Below, piece after piece: positions 49,474-61,059 of a stretch of DNA of 64,000 nt. The stretch is from Lingula anatina (Eukaryota > Brachiopoda > Lingulata > Lingulida > Lingulidae): contig NW_019776080.1 of assembly GCF_001039355.2 (NCBI RefSeq), positions 474,488-538,487 on the forward strand, written 5' to 3'. A model generated the notes under the pieces. The model was not told the origin of the DNA, searched no databases, and worked only from the letters and a program-made list of their open reading frames with translations. The translations under genes and the position numbers were made by a program. Every line of letters begins with the position of its first letter. Position 1 is the stretch's first letter.

Positions 49474-52400
49474 GGGGATTGTCAATTATAAGTCATCTCA
49501 GATTTCACTAGAGCACTGCAGACTGACTTTTATTATTTCAAGTATTATAATCTTTTTTACCAAAGTTTTCAGACTTCAGTTTAGAGTAAAGGTGCACTGA
49601 ATTGGAGTACCTAATGCTCTGTGGCAGTTACAATTTCATTCAGGCTACATAACTAGGTACAATATTTCATTTAGATGCATTAAATTCAGTTTATTGATTT
49701 ATTTCAAGGGTCTTATGTTTGGTTGTCTTTCAGAGTAATATTACAGAGGGACGATCCTGGGACAACATTCCAACATTTTACCGCCAGAATATTTCATTGA
49801 CAGCTTATGTTCTGGTAGCACTCACAGACCTGGCTTCCTTAGATGGGGTAAGTATGACTTTGATAAAAAAAAGAAAAGAAAATTCTAAAAAGTCTTAACT
49901 TTTACACCTATAATTAAGTCTACTTTAGTTCTTGGATGGGGTAGGTATGACAAAAAAATTCCATTTGCAGTGTCAAATTTGTCTGTGTCTTGAACAAAAT
50001 TGAATTTATTCTGTCTAATTTGTATTATATTGAAATTTGGACTTTAATTTTTGCTTTAATAGTAGCTAAAGCTAATGCCAAGATGTAGACAACCCAATCA
50101 TATCATGTTATCAGACACTTCCATTGATTGGTTTAAATTAACTATCAAGCATTTATGAAGACAGTACCAATGACATACTTGTTGTTTTTGTATATAACAG
50201 GAGGCTATGAACCAGGTGAGAGCTAGCATTACGCTGGCCAGAACCTACCTTGAGAGCAAGATCCAGGAACTGAACGATACGTTCCAGATAGCCCTTGTGA
50301 CCTACGCCCTCACCAAGGCAAACAGTGTGAAGAAGAACGATGCATATGGCCGACTAAGGGACCTGAAGATTGAAGGTAAGAACTGCTGGAACAGTGGATG
50401 GTTTGTTACAAGTTATTTGCTTATGTGGGTTATTTTAAAATAATGCACTGCGCAGAGTTCAGGGCAGTGTCATAGGAAATAAAAAAAAAATAATTGGAAG
50501 CTTTATTTCTTGTTGATGTTGAATAAAAATAATAATACTATCTGCAAGTATGTAAAATGTCTACAGTATTCTTTTACCAAAAATAAATTTGATTGATTTA
50601 ATGAAGTTTTTAAATTACCTGTTGTATTTTCTTGTGTATTTTTCATTTTTGATTGATTTAATTCATGTCAATAATTTAATCACCCCCCCCCCCCCAAAAA
50701 AAAAAAAGAAAAAAGAAAAAAAAAAGAATTGCTGACAGATTTTTAACTTACAAATGCCACACACCCCTTTCAGATGATTTCATATACTGGGCAGACCGTA
50801 AGATAGAACGGAACCCAACAGGAATAACCAATGCCATTCCAACACAGAAATGGCGAGAGTGGCGGGAAGGAGAGGCATATGCTGTGGCAACTACATCCTA
50901 CGCCCTCCTTGTGTATCTGCTTAATAACGACTTGACCCAAACTAAGGCCATCATGACATGGTTGCAGACAATGAGAAATCACAATGGTGGTTTTGCCTCA
51001 ACACAGGTAATGGAGGGCAGCTACTCAAACCCCAGTTTCATAAACAAAAAAAAAAAAAAAAATTAAGACAGGTTCCCTGGCTAACATTTTTGTTGCCAAC
51101 ATTGCATGGACACATGCACACATCTTGCCTATTAGGAACAGTGTAAATAGGATTCTCATAGACATTTTAGCCAACTAAGCCAGGGAAATGACTTTTTTTT
51201 TTTTTTTTTTAGTGAAACTGGGGCCAGGGCATTCAGTAGGTTGCATCAAGCATTTGTGAATAATTAGTTCTGGAAATAGATAAAAACAAATGATTCGCTG
51301 CAGTGAGGAGTTCTTCAAACATATGAAAATATTTCTTTTAAAAAAAAAATATTTTCATGTTAAAAGAACTGCTCAATGTGTGACACATATGCCAAGCAAA
51401 TAATGCTATACTAGGACAAGTTCTTTAGGCTGACCAACATCCAGGTACTTACTGTCTCGTTGCTGTATTTTCAGGACTCCATCATAGCCCTCCAAGCCCT
51501 GACAGAGTACTCTAGAAGCGACTACAATCGCGACCTGTACAAGATGAGGATCAGCGTGGAGGCGCCAGCCAGCCCCGGGTGGTCGCACACTTTTACGCTG
51601 AACCAGTCCAACTGGATGGTGCTCCAGACTGTAGAGGTAGAATTAACACAGACGTTTGGTTCATGAAACGATAAAATTAAGAATCGGTATTTGCAGTAAC
51701 TTGCTTTGGAACCTAGCTGACTGAGTTGCATTTTGCAAAGAATGTGAAAGGCTGCTTCCGAATATTTTTTCTTCTTCTGGAGGATATTGTGATCCTCTTG
51801 ACAATATTTTTTATCCTAGTTGGTGACAATAGCCCTTTAGAGAACATTTGTTATGGGACTATTATTCATAAAGCTTAAACTTGAAACTTTTATCTCTAAA
51901 ACATTTTGCAGCTTTTTGTGTTGAAAAATAATAATTTATTGACCCCAAATTGTTGTAGGTCTTAAAATTCCATTTTAGTTTCTTTTTTCCAAATCATGAT
52001 TGTAAATTTTATTTCACTCCATGGGCTTTTTTCTTTTCATTTATAATCATATTCTTTGAGATTGGTCTTTCGATCATTTTTTTCCAAAATTCTTAATATA
52101 TTAATTAAGAATTTTTCATTATATCAACCTTCTATTTTCTTAGTATATTCATTGATAATTCTTCATTTATTAACATGCTATTTTTCCTTCAGATCCCTGA
52201 AGTCTGGGGCAGTGTGAGAGTCCAGGCCCAGGGGACAGGGTTTGCTCTCGTCCAACTGGACACACAGGTCAACGTTGAGCAGGACTTCCTCCTCAGGAAG
52301 CCACCAGTAAATTCCTTTGACCTTTGGATTAAGAATCTGACCCTGACTGGACGTAACTTCTCAATGATGGTCATGGAGGCTTGTGCCAAGTAAGAACCAT

Positions 52401-54004
52401 GAAACTTGGTGATAATACATCCTGTTTTTTCAGTTATACTGTGAAGGGGGTGTTGGTGGGAAGATCACTATTAATATTAGAATTTTAGATTTTGAATTGA
52501 ATAGTCCAGTCTTACTACTTTTTATAATACAGATAATGTTATAATTTGTACAAAATGTTAAGTATACACCAAATTAAAAAAACAGGATTTAAAATTTTTA
52601 GCAATTTGGTCTCCATGAATAAAACTATGTACACTGTCTGCAGCAGGCAGAAACCAGGTGATCCATTTACAATTGACAACATTTTTAAAAACTGTCATTC
52701 TTTTCCAGATGGAAACGCTTGGACATTGGTCCATCCAGTGGTCTGGCAGTAATGGAAATTTCACTGCCCTCTGGCTACTTTGCCATGAATGACTATATGT
52801 TTGCCTACGGAGAGTCCGGCAGTGTTGACAACTTGAGGAGGGCCATGTACAATGACAAGAGAGTGTACTTCTACTTTGATTATGTAAGTATGGGATTGGG
52901 GTTGTCTTGATTAATGCTGTACTAGGCTGGCTGTAGTTTGAAGGTGTGTCGTTTGGTTTTGAAGTCATTTTATATCAGTTTTGCATCAGTCTTTATGTAA
53001 TGTGCCTAATCAGAAATTTCCTTTGCATTGAATTTGTCGTTTATTGTAAATTTTAAGTTTCAACACAACCATAATGGTTTATGCATTAGAAGCTGAAGCA
53101 GGGGAAAAGTTCCTGGCCTTGCAGTGAAAGATGTTGCTTGGTTGCTAGTTTTCAGCATATCAATTGGCAGCTGGGCTGTATCCACCCCAGGGAGATGAGA
53201 GCATCAACACCCAGGCAGTGTCAGGGCCAAAAATGACCAGGCATCTAATGTAAACTGCACAGAGACACATGTGGAGTGTGGTATTTAAAAATTGAACTTT
53301 ACTTTTGTTTAATTTTGTATTGTTTAACTTCAGATTAATAGCACAGTGGATACTTGTATCAGGTTTGAGGCGCGGCGCTGGTGGCCAGTAGCCAATGTTA
53401 CTATTAACCATATGATGAGGGTGTATGACTACTATAGGCCAGGTAAAAATACTGATCCTTTTGCTATTAAAATTTTGGCTCCGTAATTTTGTTTGCAATT
53501 TTGATATCTCATCCATCCATTATTATATATGAGATCAAGTGACAAAAGCAAAAATACATTAGGTTGATTGGTGATTGATATTTCGTCCCTTTGGTCTGCA
53601 TTTACTAAATGAGTTCGAGATGATTTGGCACCTTTGGCTATATAATATGTAGGCTATCAACTATATATAATATCACAGTGTAAGGGCATTTAACTGTATG
53701 TGCCAGTTCAGGAATAAATTGAATTTTAAAAATTAAAAATTGAATATATCCCTACTATGACACTTTTTTTCAATCTCATTATAACCATTTCCTTCCTATT
53801 CCAGACGAGGTGGTCAACAAGACCATGTACTCCACCTACCCGCTATTCCAGCTCCATATCTGCCAGGTGTGTGGGTCATTCCAGTGTCCATACTGTCCAT
53901 TCTTTAATACGGCCACTGCCCTGGTCAAGACCAGCATGACCCTACTCCTGGGCTGTATATCCACATACATTATCACATCCAAGTTCTTCCTATTGAGGTC
54001 CTGA
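30124..54004 (+). CDS. Mcr: Macroglobulin complement-related protein (TEP/alpha-2-macroglobulin family), 35 coding exons
   Basis: Exon borders are GT-AG and the joined frame is open for 1592 residues. Exons: 30124-30254, 30682-30865, 31268-31436, 31625-31695, 31929-31980, 32318-32391, 33167-33206, 8a or 8b, 39927-40041, 40497-40739, 41000-41191, 41564-41671, 41933-41995, 42359-42547, 43004-43153, 43427-43564, 44075-44123, 44473-44586, 44763-44886, 45353-45470, 45699-45815, 46433-46549, 46919-47047, 47445-47616, 47882-48070, 48285-48387, 49130-49307, 49734-49847, 50201-50375, 50774-51006, 51475-51636, 52193-52389, 52709-52883, 53334-53442, 53805-54004. Order: signal peptide (1-19), MG domains, LDLa (about 685-723), A2M core (WLWLEYF, 755-810), degenerate thioester domain with GASEM at 1005-1009, receptor-binding domain, Cys-rich CQVCGSFQCPYC and a hydrophobic tail. 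Drosophila Mcr likewise has LDLa and lacks the thioester Cys; roles there are septate junction and phagocytic uptake. Function here is inferred. Confidence 0.92.
31989..32100. repeat. Minisatellite of X-box-like palindromes in Mcr intron 5
   Basis: Four to five units of roughly 22-28 bp carry GTTGCTGTGGTAAC (31996-32009), GTTACTATGGTAAC (32020-32033 and 32042-32055) and decayed versions near 32066 and 32086. Each is an imperfect palindrome of the GTNRC-N-GYAAC form, directly after the exon 5 donor at 31981. Confidence 0.7.
36299..36331. repeat. Poly-T tract in Mcr intron 7
   Basis: About 31 consecutive T in the 4.3-kb intron between exon 7 and exon 8a. The rest of that intron (33207-37555) is AT-rich with no exon I could support; a (CA)n tract lies near 37360-37416. 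Confidence 0.9.
37556..37640 (+). CDS. Mcr: Mcr alternative exon 8a (MG2-MG3 junction)
   Basis: An 85-nt exon bounded by CTTAG and GTACGT. In the Mcr frame it encodes DSRVYVDVMMPPYIFE, then NSFGLAGIVSA, the strand opening a macroglobulin domain (compare the family pattern P-x-Y-I before an aKY segment). Its length is not a multiple of three, so exactly one of 8a and 8b can be used between exons 7 and 9. The homologous exon 8b lies 646 nt downstream. Confidence 0.88.
38287..38371 (+). CDS. Mcr: Mcr alternative exon 8b (paralog of 8a)
   Basis: Also exactly 85 nt, bounded by TTTTAG and GTATGC, same phases as 8a. It encodes DSAAYPDIFMPSYIFE, then NSFGLAGVVVA: about two thirds identical to 8a, with the YIFENSFGLAG core invariant and changes clustered in the first strand. 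Both copies keep open frame and splice sites, so both appear functional. Confidence 0.88.
39053..39108. repeat. (ATATT)n pentanucleotide microsatellite
   Basis: About 11 units in the intron between exon 8b and exon 9. That intron (38372-39926) shows no further exon. Confidence 0.92.
40333..40480. repeat. 36-bp minisatellite before Mcr exon 10
   Basis: Units of about 36 bp (CACACCCATACCTTCTGTCT followed by CACCTACCACAATTGT) repeat two times exactly and at least twice more in decayed form. The pyrimidine-rich units run up to the acceptor at 40496 and may contribute to its polypyrimidine tract. Confidence 0.85.
44315..44358. repeat. (ATT)n microsatellite in Mcr intron 17
   Basis: About 14 ATT units, about 110 bp upstream of the LDLa exon. 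A second (ATT)n of about 11 units is at 49441-49473. Confidence 0.93.
44473..44586 (+). CDS. Mcr: LDL-receptor class A exon of Mcr
   Basis: One exon with phase 1 on both sides encodes a complete LDLa module. The six cysteines fall in QCNVTQGTLPC, GTCYTIDQRC, VKDC and the split codon at the exon end, and the calcium-cage acids are in RANEDEMNC. Symmetric phase 1-1 is the classic shuffling arrangement for LDLa. It sits in the region between MG6 and the A2M core where proteinase inhibitors carry their bait segment. Confidence 0.92.
45899..46019. mobile_element. Foldback/MITE-like hairpin in Mcr intron 21
   Basis: The left arm 45899-45924 (TTTTCTGCACTACATCAAAG...) and right arm 45994-46019 (...TTATTTTAGTGCAGAAAA) pair over about 26 bp with about three mismatches, enclosing about 70 bp. 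Arms have no coding content. Probably a small non-autonomous element. Confidence 0.6.
47126..47250. repeat. About 55-bp tandem repeat in Mcr intron 23
   Basis: The block ATACATAGTTAAAGTATATT followed by AGAAACATTGT is repeated nearly exactly, with a third partial unit (ATTATACATAGTTAAA). Confidence 0.8.
47622..47710. repeat. Tandem TCAAGGTCATTT repeat in Mcr intron 24
   Basis: Three copies of TCAAGGTCATTT at about 35-bp spacing directly after the exon 24 donor. TCAAGGTCA is also the extended half-site for monomeric nuclear receptors (ERR, FTZ-F1/SF-1). A simple minisatellite origin is the default reading. Confidence 0.75.
47882..48070 (+). CDS. Mcr: Degenerate thioester-domain exon of Mcr
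   Basis: This exon encodes the segment that in thioester proteins carries P-x-GCGEQN. Here it reads LRLPYGASEMNTFNFAYNLY: Gly is kept (47950-47952), Cys is Ala (47953-47955), the second Gly is Ser, Glu is kept and Gln is Met (47962-47964). Both residues that form the internal thioester are gone, while the surrounding alpha-helical context (NLLRLPYG, FAYNLYTLKFL) is conserved. Confidence 0.92.
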
Positions 54005-55291
54005 TCGCAGTGAGAGGACTGTTCTTTTGTATATAATTTTTTTTTTGGCGTTGTTGAGTTTTTAGTACAGGATTGGAAAATTTTATACTGTGTGTTGCAA
54101 GCGAGCGAGCACACTTGTACAAAGAATGGAACATAGATGAATAGCTTTGTAGCAGCTGAACTTTTCAGGGAGACAGGGACTTGTGATTCTACCAATGAAA
54201 ATTTACGGAGTCAATCCAAACAAAATGTAATTTTTTTTACTTATGAATATATTTTCATATATTGTTTGGACTAAATGTTAATTATACTTATTAGCCCTGA
54301 CCAAGATTAGACAATGTGTAATATTTTATGAAGCATTTTGTAAACTTCACTGGGACCAGTGTATGTGATATCCAGAGATGAAATTATATATAGCTGTCCA
54401 TGCATTTTTTGAGGTCCTTTATATGCAAGGACCTATGTAGAAAGTGCAACTGCCATAACTTCATTTGTTCTACAACATTCCCATTGAACATGGTTGTGAG
54501 GACTGACAGACAAAAAAAGTGGAATCTTGACAATATTTACCTGTACAGGGAATTAAAATGATGGTTTATCATAGTAGGTGCTTCTGTAGTTCATAAAACT
54601 GATGACTAAGGTGGATTAATTAGTATGCCTGTAGTTTGAATTGAAATTACAATTTAGGAAAGTTTAACCTGATTATTGTGGCCATTTTGATGTTTGAAAT
54701 AGTTAGGGATATGTGTCCCATGTTGAGAAATGAGTAATTAATAATTTTTTTTTGTTTGTACATATTGTGATTAAAATATAAGTCCAAGGAATCACAGAGG
54801 TACTTGTAAAAGGAATATTAAATGTTTAATCTTAGTATATACATCTACTGAATTAAAATTCTAGAAGATAGAAAATAAAGATTGGGCACAATTCTTCTGC
54901 ATTGAAATGTGCAGAGATCAGTGGGAACAAGAACACAATTAAATCTGTAGATTTTTTTTAATCCGATCCTTATTGAAATATGTAAATATTTTTTCCATAT
55001 TTTCTGCATCAAATGCAGCATTTACTAGCACCAGATGTGAAAAAATGTCCTTTGAGTGGATTTGTACAAATGAGTGTAAAGCTTTTGTCTGCATATGATA
55101 TCAAAGAGGATTTTGAATTGTTTTGAATTGATTTTTAGAGTACTGCTTAGGAAAATGACTTTACATGGATAATCAGTGAGTCAAGTTGCCTTTAAAGAGG
55201 CTTGTGTAGAAGAAGCATTATTCTCATTAGATCTTACATTCGGAGCACCCTTTTTTCCTAATACAGTGCAGACATTTTACCTGAGTCTTTT
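52423..55291. repeat. Copy 1 of duplicated Mcr 3' end
   Basis: From 34 nt past the exon 32 donor through exons 33-35 and most of the 3' UTR, this block recurs at 60779-64000 in the same orientation. Coding exons differ only by a few synonymous changes by eye; introns differ by substitutions and indels. The match runs to the window end, so its true extent is longer. Confidence 0.9.
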
Positions 55292-56020
55292 CAACTTGGT
55301 CTTTTATGAAATTATATGAAATCTGTATTTTTTACAAATTAATGATGTTTCTTAAAGAGTGTGTGCTAATGGCACTGTCACATATTGTATTATATATATA
55401 CACATATATACAACTTAACTCAGTAGATATTTTCTACAAACTTTGTAGTTTTTATACTTTTACGCTTTAACGGGAACATTAAAAATTGTTATTATAGTGA
55501 TTCAAAGTTTTGTATAGTTATCACATGTAGCCTATATCTCTATCGTAGATTTTAAATCTTGTAAAGCAATAAGTGACATTTACACAATTTTCCAAACTGC
55601 GTGGTATAAGAAAGACATATTATAAATGAGATTCCTCAGTTGAACCCTTGCTATAGAATTTTGAATCCAAGGTCAATCGCGCATTTAAACTCGACGTCGA
55701 AAGAATTGTGGAACCAAAATTTGCATCATATGAAAAAATTGGGACTTTTTAAAAAATATTCTGCATACACAAAACGTTTCGCTTCTGTTCTGTTGACAGT
55801 CTGTTAAGAACGGAGCAGGCAATGATTAGGTTGTGATAATGTTATACTACAATATATAAAGATAACATTCCAAGAAGCAATCTCATCTCCGTTAACAAGG
55901 ACAAGATGGCTGCGTAAGCTCAGTTGGAACTGCTAGGTATTCTGTAGTATAGAGGAACATATTGTACATACTAGTGTATGCTTCTTTAGAACGGATAATA
56001 AAATTATAACATTGAAGAAT
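54005..56020 (+). other. Mcr: Mcr 3' UTR with poly(A) signal
   Basis: AATAAA at 55997-56002 lies about 2 kb after the stop codon in AT-rich, non-coding sequence. Earlier AATAAA-like hexamers, for example near 54876, could serve as alternative sites. Confidence 0.5.
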
Positions 56021-56632
56021 TTACTTTTGATTTCCTTGTGTTCGTATTTTAATGTCGACGCCATCTTACTATGGACGAACAGTTACATACTTTGATAATA
56101 ACTAGTAATAGAACAAACAATAGTTTTCTTTCACTGCTACTTCACCTAATACTGCTACACCTGAGAAATATTTAGAACCTCCGACACGACTTTGCAGTAA
56201 AAGTGGCCGAGAACGAATGTCATACATCACAGAACTTTAATGCTAGACTTACGCAGTCGATGCTATTTGCTGTAAACTGTCTAAAAAAATAAGGTCACAT
56301 CTATAAACCAACTACAGTGAATTCGGAAGTGGGCTTTCACCTCCAAAATCACTTATCTGAAACTGGTCAGATGTGTGCTGTATTTATTGCTTGTTATGAT
56401 GCAATCGCATGTAAATGAGATTTATGATGTCTGGGAAAAATATCCTACAGCATACACACGCTTAGCCTGCTTGGCAGCATATAGAACGCCCTCTTCCTAC
56501 ATAATCCCGCCCCTTTCCTGTATGGTTCTTAAATGCAATCATTATGAAGTCATTCAATGGCACGAAACTAAATATCTAGCAGATATGTAACCAACCTCTG
56601 CAGTCTGTGAGCTTAATATGACATGTCCTTGT
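56021..56632. other. Spacer between convergent Mcr and LicD-like genes
   Basis: No gene or clear repeat seen. The 3' end of the LicD-like gene presumably extends into it. Confidence 0.5.
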
Positions 56633-57699
56633 TCACGCTCCCTTTCCATTCTGTTTCACCAGTTCTAAGCTGTATGGTTTGCTAACGGCATAAGAAGGTT
56701 CGTCCACAAACAATTGCCGGAGGGTCTTCGTTCCAAGTATCAGCGTCTCCTTAATGCCGGGAATAACGGATTTCTCCCTGCGAACAAAAGGTACGTTGTT
56801 TTTTAGTTCTTCGCATGGTATTTCCCATACTCTTTCCCAATGAAGTACGTCTCTCTTATGGTCTACCAGTTGTTTCTGACACTTACCACTGTCGTAGGTG
56901 TTTCTGAGGAACGCCAAAGAGTCACGAGGGTCATTTAGATACAGATCCCCGAAAGGTCGTCTGTGAAATGGGAACACTTGTGATTTTCTAAAAATGAGCT
57001 TTCGAAACTGACTGTCCCAAATATGCGTTTGGTTTTCCTCGTAACTGAAGACATCTACCACGGGCCATTTCCAAACGCTCACCGTGTCATTCGACCAATT
57101 CGAAAAGAATTTCAAGACCGTCGATCCAGGACTTTTCGAATGAAATAATCTGGGGCAAGATTTGATAGTAATTCAAACAGTTTGCCCTTGTCATTTTGGC
57201 TGATTATGACGTCGGCATCATCATCCCAAGGTATGAAATCGTGATGTCTATACGAACCAAGTAGTGTCCCACCATACATGGTATACGGCAGGTTGTTTTG
57301 TGCACAAATTCGGTCTATTGTAGCCAACAGGTCCACGAGAACATCTCTTTGAGCTTGCGTTAATCGGGGTCTAAAATGAGCCAGAAAATCATTTGGATCG
57401 CCATCGGATGGCTTGTACATGTATGGATGGGATGTCGTTGTTAAACTGGGTACATAATCACGCTCTTTGTGGTGCATGCCTCGTGTTGGCCTGTGAGTGA
57501 AACTCCAAGTATTGGAGCGTTTATATTCTACATTGTCTCTGGACGTACGCTCATGAGATACGTCTGTGGCAATTGTGCACAGTCGTTTGTCACTTTGGCT
57601 TCTCGTTAGTAGTAGAATTTGGAGTACGAAAATAAGACTGCTACATATCAGACCAAATATGGCAAAGCTTCTATAATTGCCGGTGTTCCAAAAGTCCAT
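56633..57699 (-). pseudogene. LicD-family (fukutin/FKRP-like) type II membrane protein, frameshifted single-exon gene
   Basis: The first open frame, 57699-57112, starts MDFWNTGNYR, has one membrane span (about residues 11-31: SFAIFGLICSSLIFVLQIL), a stem of about 80 residues, then the LicD signature: PYTMYGGTLLGSYR (139-151) and IPWDDDADVII (156-166), whose Asp residues fit metal-dependent nucleotidyl or phospho-sugar transfer. The second frame, up to 56633, continues the domain: VLKFFSN and WKWPVVDVFSY match the family block near W-P-x-x-D-x-F. The frames are offset by one base around a run of four A on the gene strand (57133-57136); five A would restore continuity. So this is either a sequencing error or a young pseudogene. 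Intact members act in the Golgi on glycans. No introns; about 350 residues in all. Confidence 0.75.
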
Positions 57700-58608
57700 T
57701 TCGAAGTATGATGTTTGAAGGTAAAAGGGAAGGTTGGGTATAGCCAGGTGTCCTCGTCAGAGGAATTCAGTCAGAGTTTCCGTTTTCACTTGGTCTTTTA
57801 TCTGTTTAGTCCTGAAGCTTTCTCGTCTTTCTGGGAAACATACGACCTATGCTTTCACTTGTGTCACAAGCGGAATAACAGGGGGCCTCCTGGGCTTCAG
57901 ACTTCACTTGTGATAGGTTCATTATAACTACTTGTTCCTTTTTCCAAATTGGCATACTGTATATAGCCTACCTTGTAACACAACATGATAAACGCGACAT
58001 CATTTGGAGTAATGATATACAGTGCATGTGATGCTCGTTATTATCATTCACAATAACCAACAGGTTCATGCCATTGTTATTAAATGCCATTTTTATTATT
58101 ATCTACAATTGCCAACGGATTCAAACCATTAATATTTTCTGCCATTTTTAATATGGTCGACGAAAATATCGGAGATAGAGAACTCCCGTGCATCCTTCCG
58201 CACCGGTAATCAGCATTCTACTACTAGAGCTACATGAAAATAATTAGACAATTTACGTACTATCAAAAACCCATTACACCAAAAAGAGTAAAATTGTGAT
58301 GAATCAGTTCAAATATTAGAGCAGTAAGGTACTAGTCGGAATAACCAATTACGACAACAAAATGGCCATCCTAGCACTTATGTTTTAAACCGGCTTTATG
58401 TTATTGTAAGGTATATGCAGGCCAAACAACAATATCTAGTGAAATTGCAGTGGACGATTGGTCTAATCTTCGTGACCAGAGAAGTCGATAAGGAGAATGT
58501 GATGACTTTTGTGACGCACAGCTCATAGAAATAAGAAGGATCACTTGTTCAGAAGCACTTATTTTAATGGTCACTTTTATGATGAATTTCTAAAATTACC
58601 ATATTTGA

Positions 58609-58646
58609 CACACACACTCACACACACACACACACACACACACACA
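58609..58646. repeat. (CA)n microsatellite
   Basis: About 17 CA units with one interruption. Confidence 0.93.
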
Positions 58647-59059
58647 GATATAGGCTTGTCAAAGATAAGCATTGACCTGACATTTTATTTTAAAAGTGGT
58701 CTGCATTTCAATGTAAAATAGTCGTATCTTCGTGCAAAATGTCCCTTTGTAAGGATAACCACTAGTAATACTTATTTATTATCATTTCGGTGTGGCACTA
58801 AAAACATTTAGTACACAATACACCAAAAAAAGCACGCAAGCGTACACAGAGCTTATCACAAAATGCTGCTGATAACTTTATTATTCATGTGCATATACAT
58901 AATGCGAATACGCTTTATGAACGAAATCTACCGCTATAACTACTTCCACATATCCAATTAAATCTGATGTGTATTTTAAGGCTTATATTTTTGTTTTAAT
59001 GGTGACATAGAGGTTCCATACAAAATTGAAAGGGTGGCGATCGTTTGTAACCCTCACCC

Positions 59060-59460
59060 TTTGGGCTATAGGTTTTGGTAGGTGTGCCCATGGCTTGCTC
59101 TAACACAGGATCTTAACATTGGTAAATCAGCCTCGATAAAACAAATCAGGTTAGGATACCTACTCCGTGCACCCAGTAGAGTTTTGATAGCGATCACATA
59201 CATATCCGCTACATGACTTTGACAGTTACCCAACCATGACCCGCAACTGTACATCAATGCCTGTATCAATGCTACTTCATAAAACCTTTCGTTTAACCCA
59301 AAAAGGAAACCCCACATTTTTGTTCACGAAAAAAAAATTCCCACAAGACATGGTTGTTAAGCACTGATTACAAACGGCCATCTTGCGTGAATGTAGCTTC
59401 ACGGTAAACGTAAGATTTACAATTCGTAACCTCAATATCATCAATTTTCCTGTGTACATG
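59060..59460 (-). mobile_element. Decayed non-LTR retrotransposon (LINE) ORF2 3' fragment
   Basis: Two minus-strand frames carry consecutive pieces of the region after a LINE reverse transcriptase: NKNVGFPFWVKRKVL in one frame, then ALIQALMYSCGSWLG, IKTLLGARSRYPN and CFIEADLPMLRS in the next. The order F-W-V-K-x-K, ALxxALxYxCxSW, xKxLLGxR, xxEAxLPxL is typical. A frameshift near 59290 and absence of the upstream RT core mean it is dead. Confidence 0.65.
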
Positions 59461-60777
59461 GGAAAACTTACATTAGTAAGGCATGCATCATTAGCGCTGA
59501 CTTTAAGACTGTTCTGATGATCAAAATTCCAGACAACTTAGAATTTTCATAAACGTATTAAATGTATAAATAAACTGTCTACATTATTTGATAGTTCTTC
59601 CTATTGCAATGACTACAAGAATTTCTGTTAGAAAAAAACACGGTTTATTGAATATTTACTTACAAGTATTACTTTCTCACACAGTTGACTTCAGAGTTTT
59701 ATTTTTTTTTCTTACAGACAATTTGCGAGGCGTATTTGGATTTTAAATATTATTTAATGGGAAAAATAAAATGTTAAATTCAAGGAATTCTGCTTACGCC
59801 GAATCTTTGATTTCCCGTAGGTTTTCACCTCGCGTGGTATTTTGCGTGCGAGCAATACCTGGCTTTCGTCGATAACAACTGAATAGTTTTTACAAAGGTC
59901 AGAGAAGAATTTCATCAGCTGTGGTATGTTATAAGAATGATGTAATTTTTCTTCACAAAACAGCTAATACTGAGATAGATGTTCTGCTAGACAACGAAAT
60001 ATTGGAAGTAAAAACATTAGTTGTTGACTGAAGAAAAATTCCATCATTCTTGTTTACAAAGGGTTTTTATTAGGAGAAAAAAATCAAAATCGTTCTAAAA
60101 TATTTGTTGACAGATATTCAACCATTATCCCTTGTTGTAGTTTTGAACGGCTGTAAATAATACTTTGTGTTGCGTATTGAAAGATTGGATCCGGTTCCAT
60201 CCATTTGTTTGCCAACAATGGTAGACAGAGCCTGTGTTACAGCAGTGAACAATGGCAAAGAGTGTCATGTATCTGTGTCTTTTTTCCTGAGCAAGATTTT
60301 GTTACATAACCACCTCCACAAGTTCTTAAAGACATAACAATAGCATGCATACTGTGGTGAAAAATAATATGTAACACGTCTTGTATTACGAACAAGTCTG
60401 TTTCTTTTCTTCGTTTTCTAGATTGTGATTGCAAGCAAACACTTTGACACAGGAGTTTACTGATCGATTATCTAATTTAATTGCAAGACCCACATTGTAT
60501 TTGTCCTGTATAGCTCCTACAGCGATCCGAGTACACAGGTGCTAATACACAAAAACTATTAATTATCTCTCTCCCCCTGCTATATAAATTACCCTCTGTG
60601 CACTGTGAGACAATACATTTGGTGTGCATAGCTCTGCTCATTAATCACTGCTTGAATGTAACGAAGAGAAACACTGGCAGAGCGAACGAAAGCATGTTAT
60701 TCATAAATATTATCTTCATGGATAATTACCGGTGCAATAAATTACGATGGAAGCTGAGAACTGCAAAGATGCTGCCG

Positions 60778-60778
60778 N
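60778..60778. other. Single-base assembly gap at start of second Mcr 3' copy
   Basis: The lone N separates unrelated sequence from a block that begins abruptly inside Mcr intron 32 sequence (60779 corresponds to 52423). Confidence 0.85.
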
Positions 60779-61059
60779 GTTTTTTTCAGTTATACTGTGA
60801 AGGCGGTGTTGGTGGGAAGATCACTATATTAGAATTTTAAATTTTGAATTAAATAGTTCAGTCTTACTACTTTTTCTAACACAGGTAATGTTATGATTTG
60901 TACAAAATGTTAAGTATACACCAAATTAAAAAAACAGGATTTAGAATTTTCATCAATTTGGTCACCATGTATAAAACTACATTGTCTTGCAGCAGACAGT
61001 ATAACCAGGTTATCCATTTACAATTGACTACATTTTCAAAAATTGTCATTCCTTTCCAG

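Larger units (their letters stand above)
57700..60777. other. Intergenic region upstream of the LicD-like gene
   Basis: Holds the presumed LicD-like promoter, a (CA)n tract at 58609-58646 and a LINE fragment at 59060-59460. Near 60581 TATATAAA precedes a short open stretch that is cut by the N at 60778. No other gene recognised. Confidence 0.5.
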
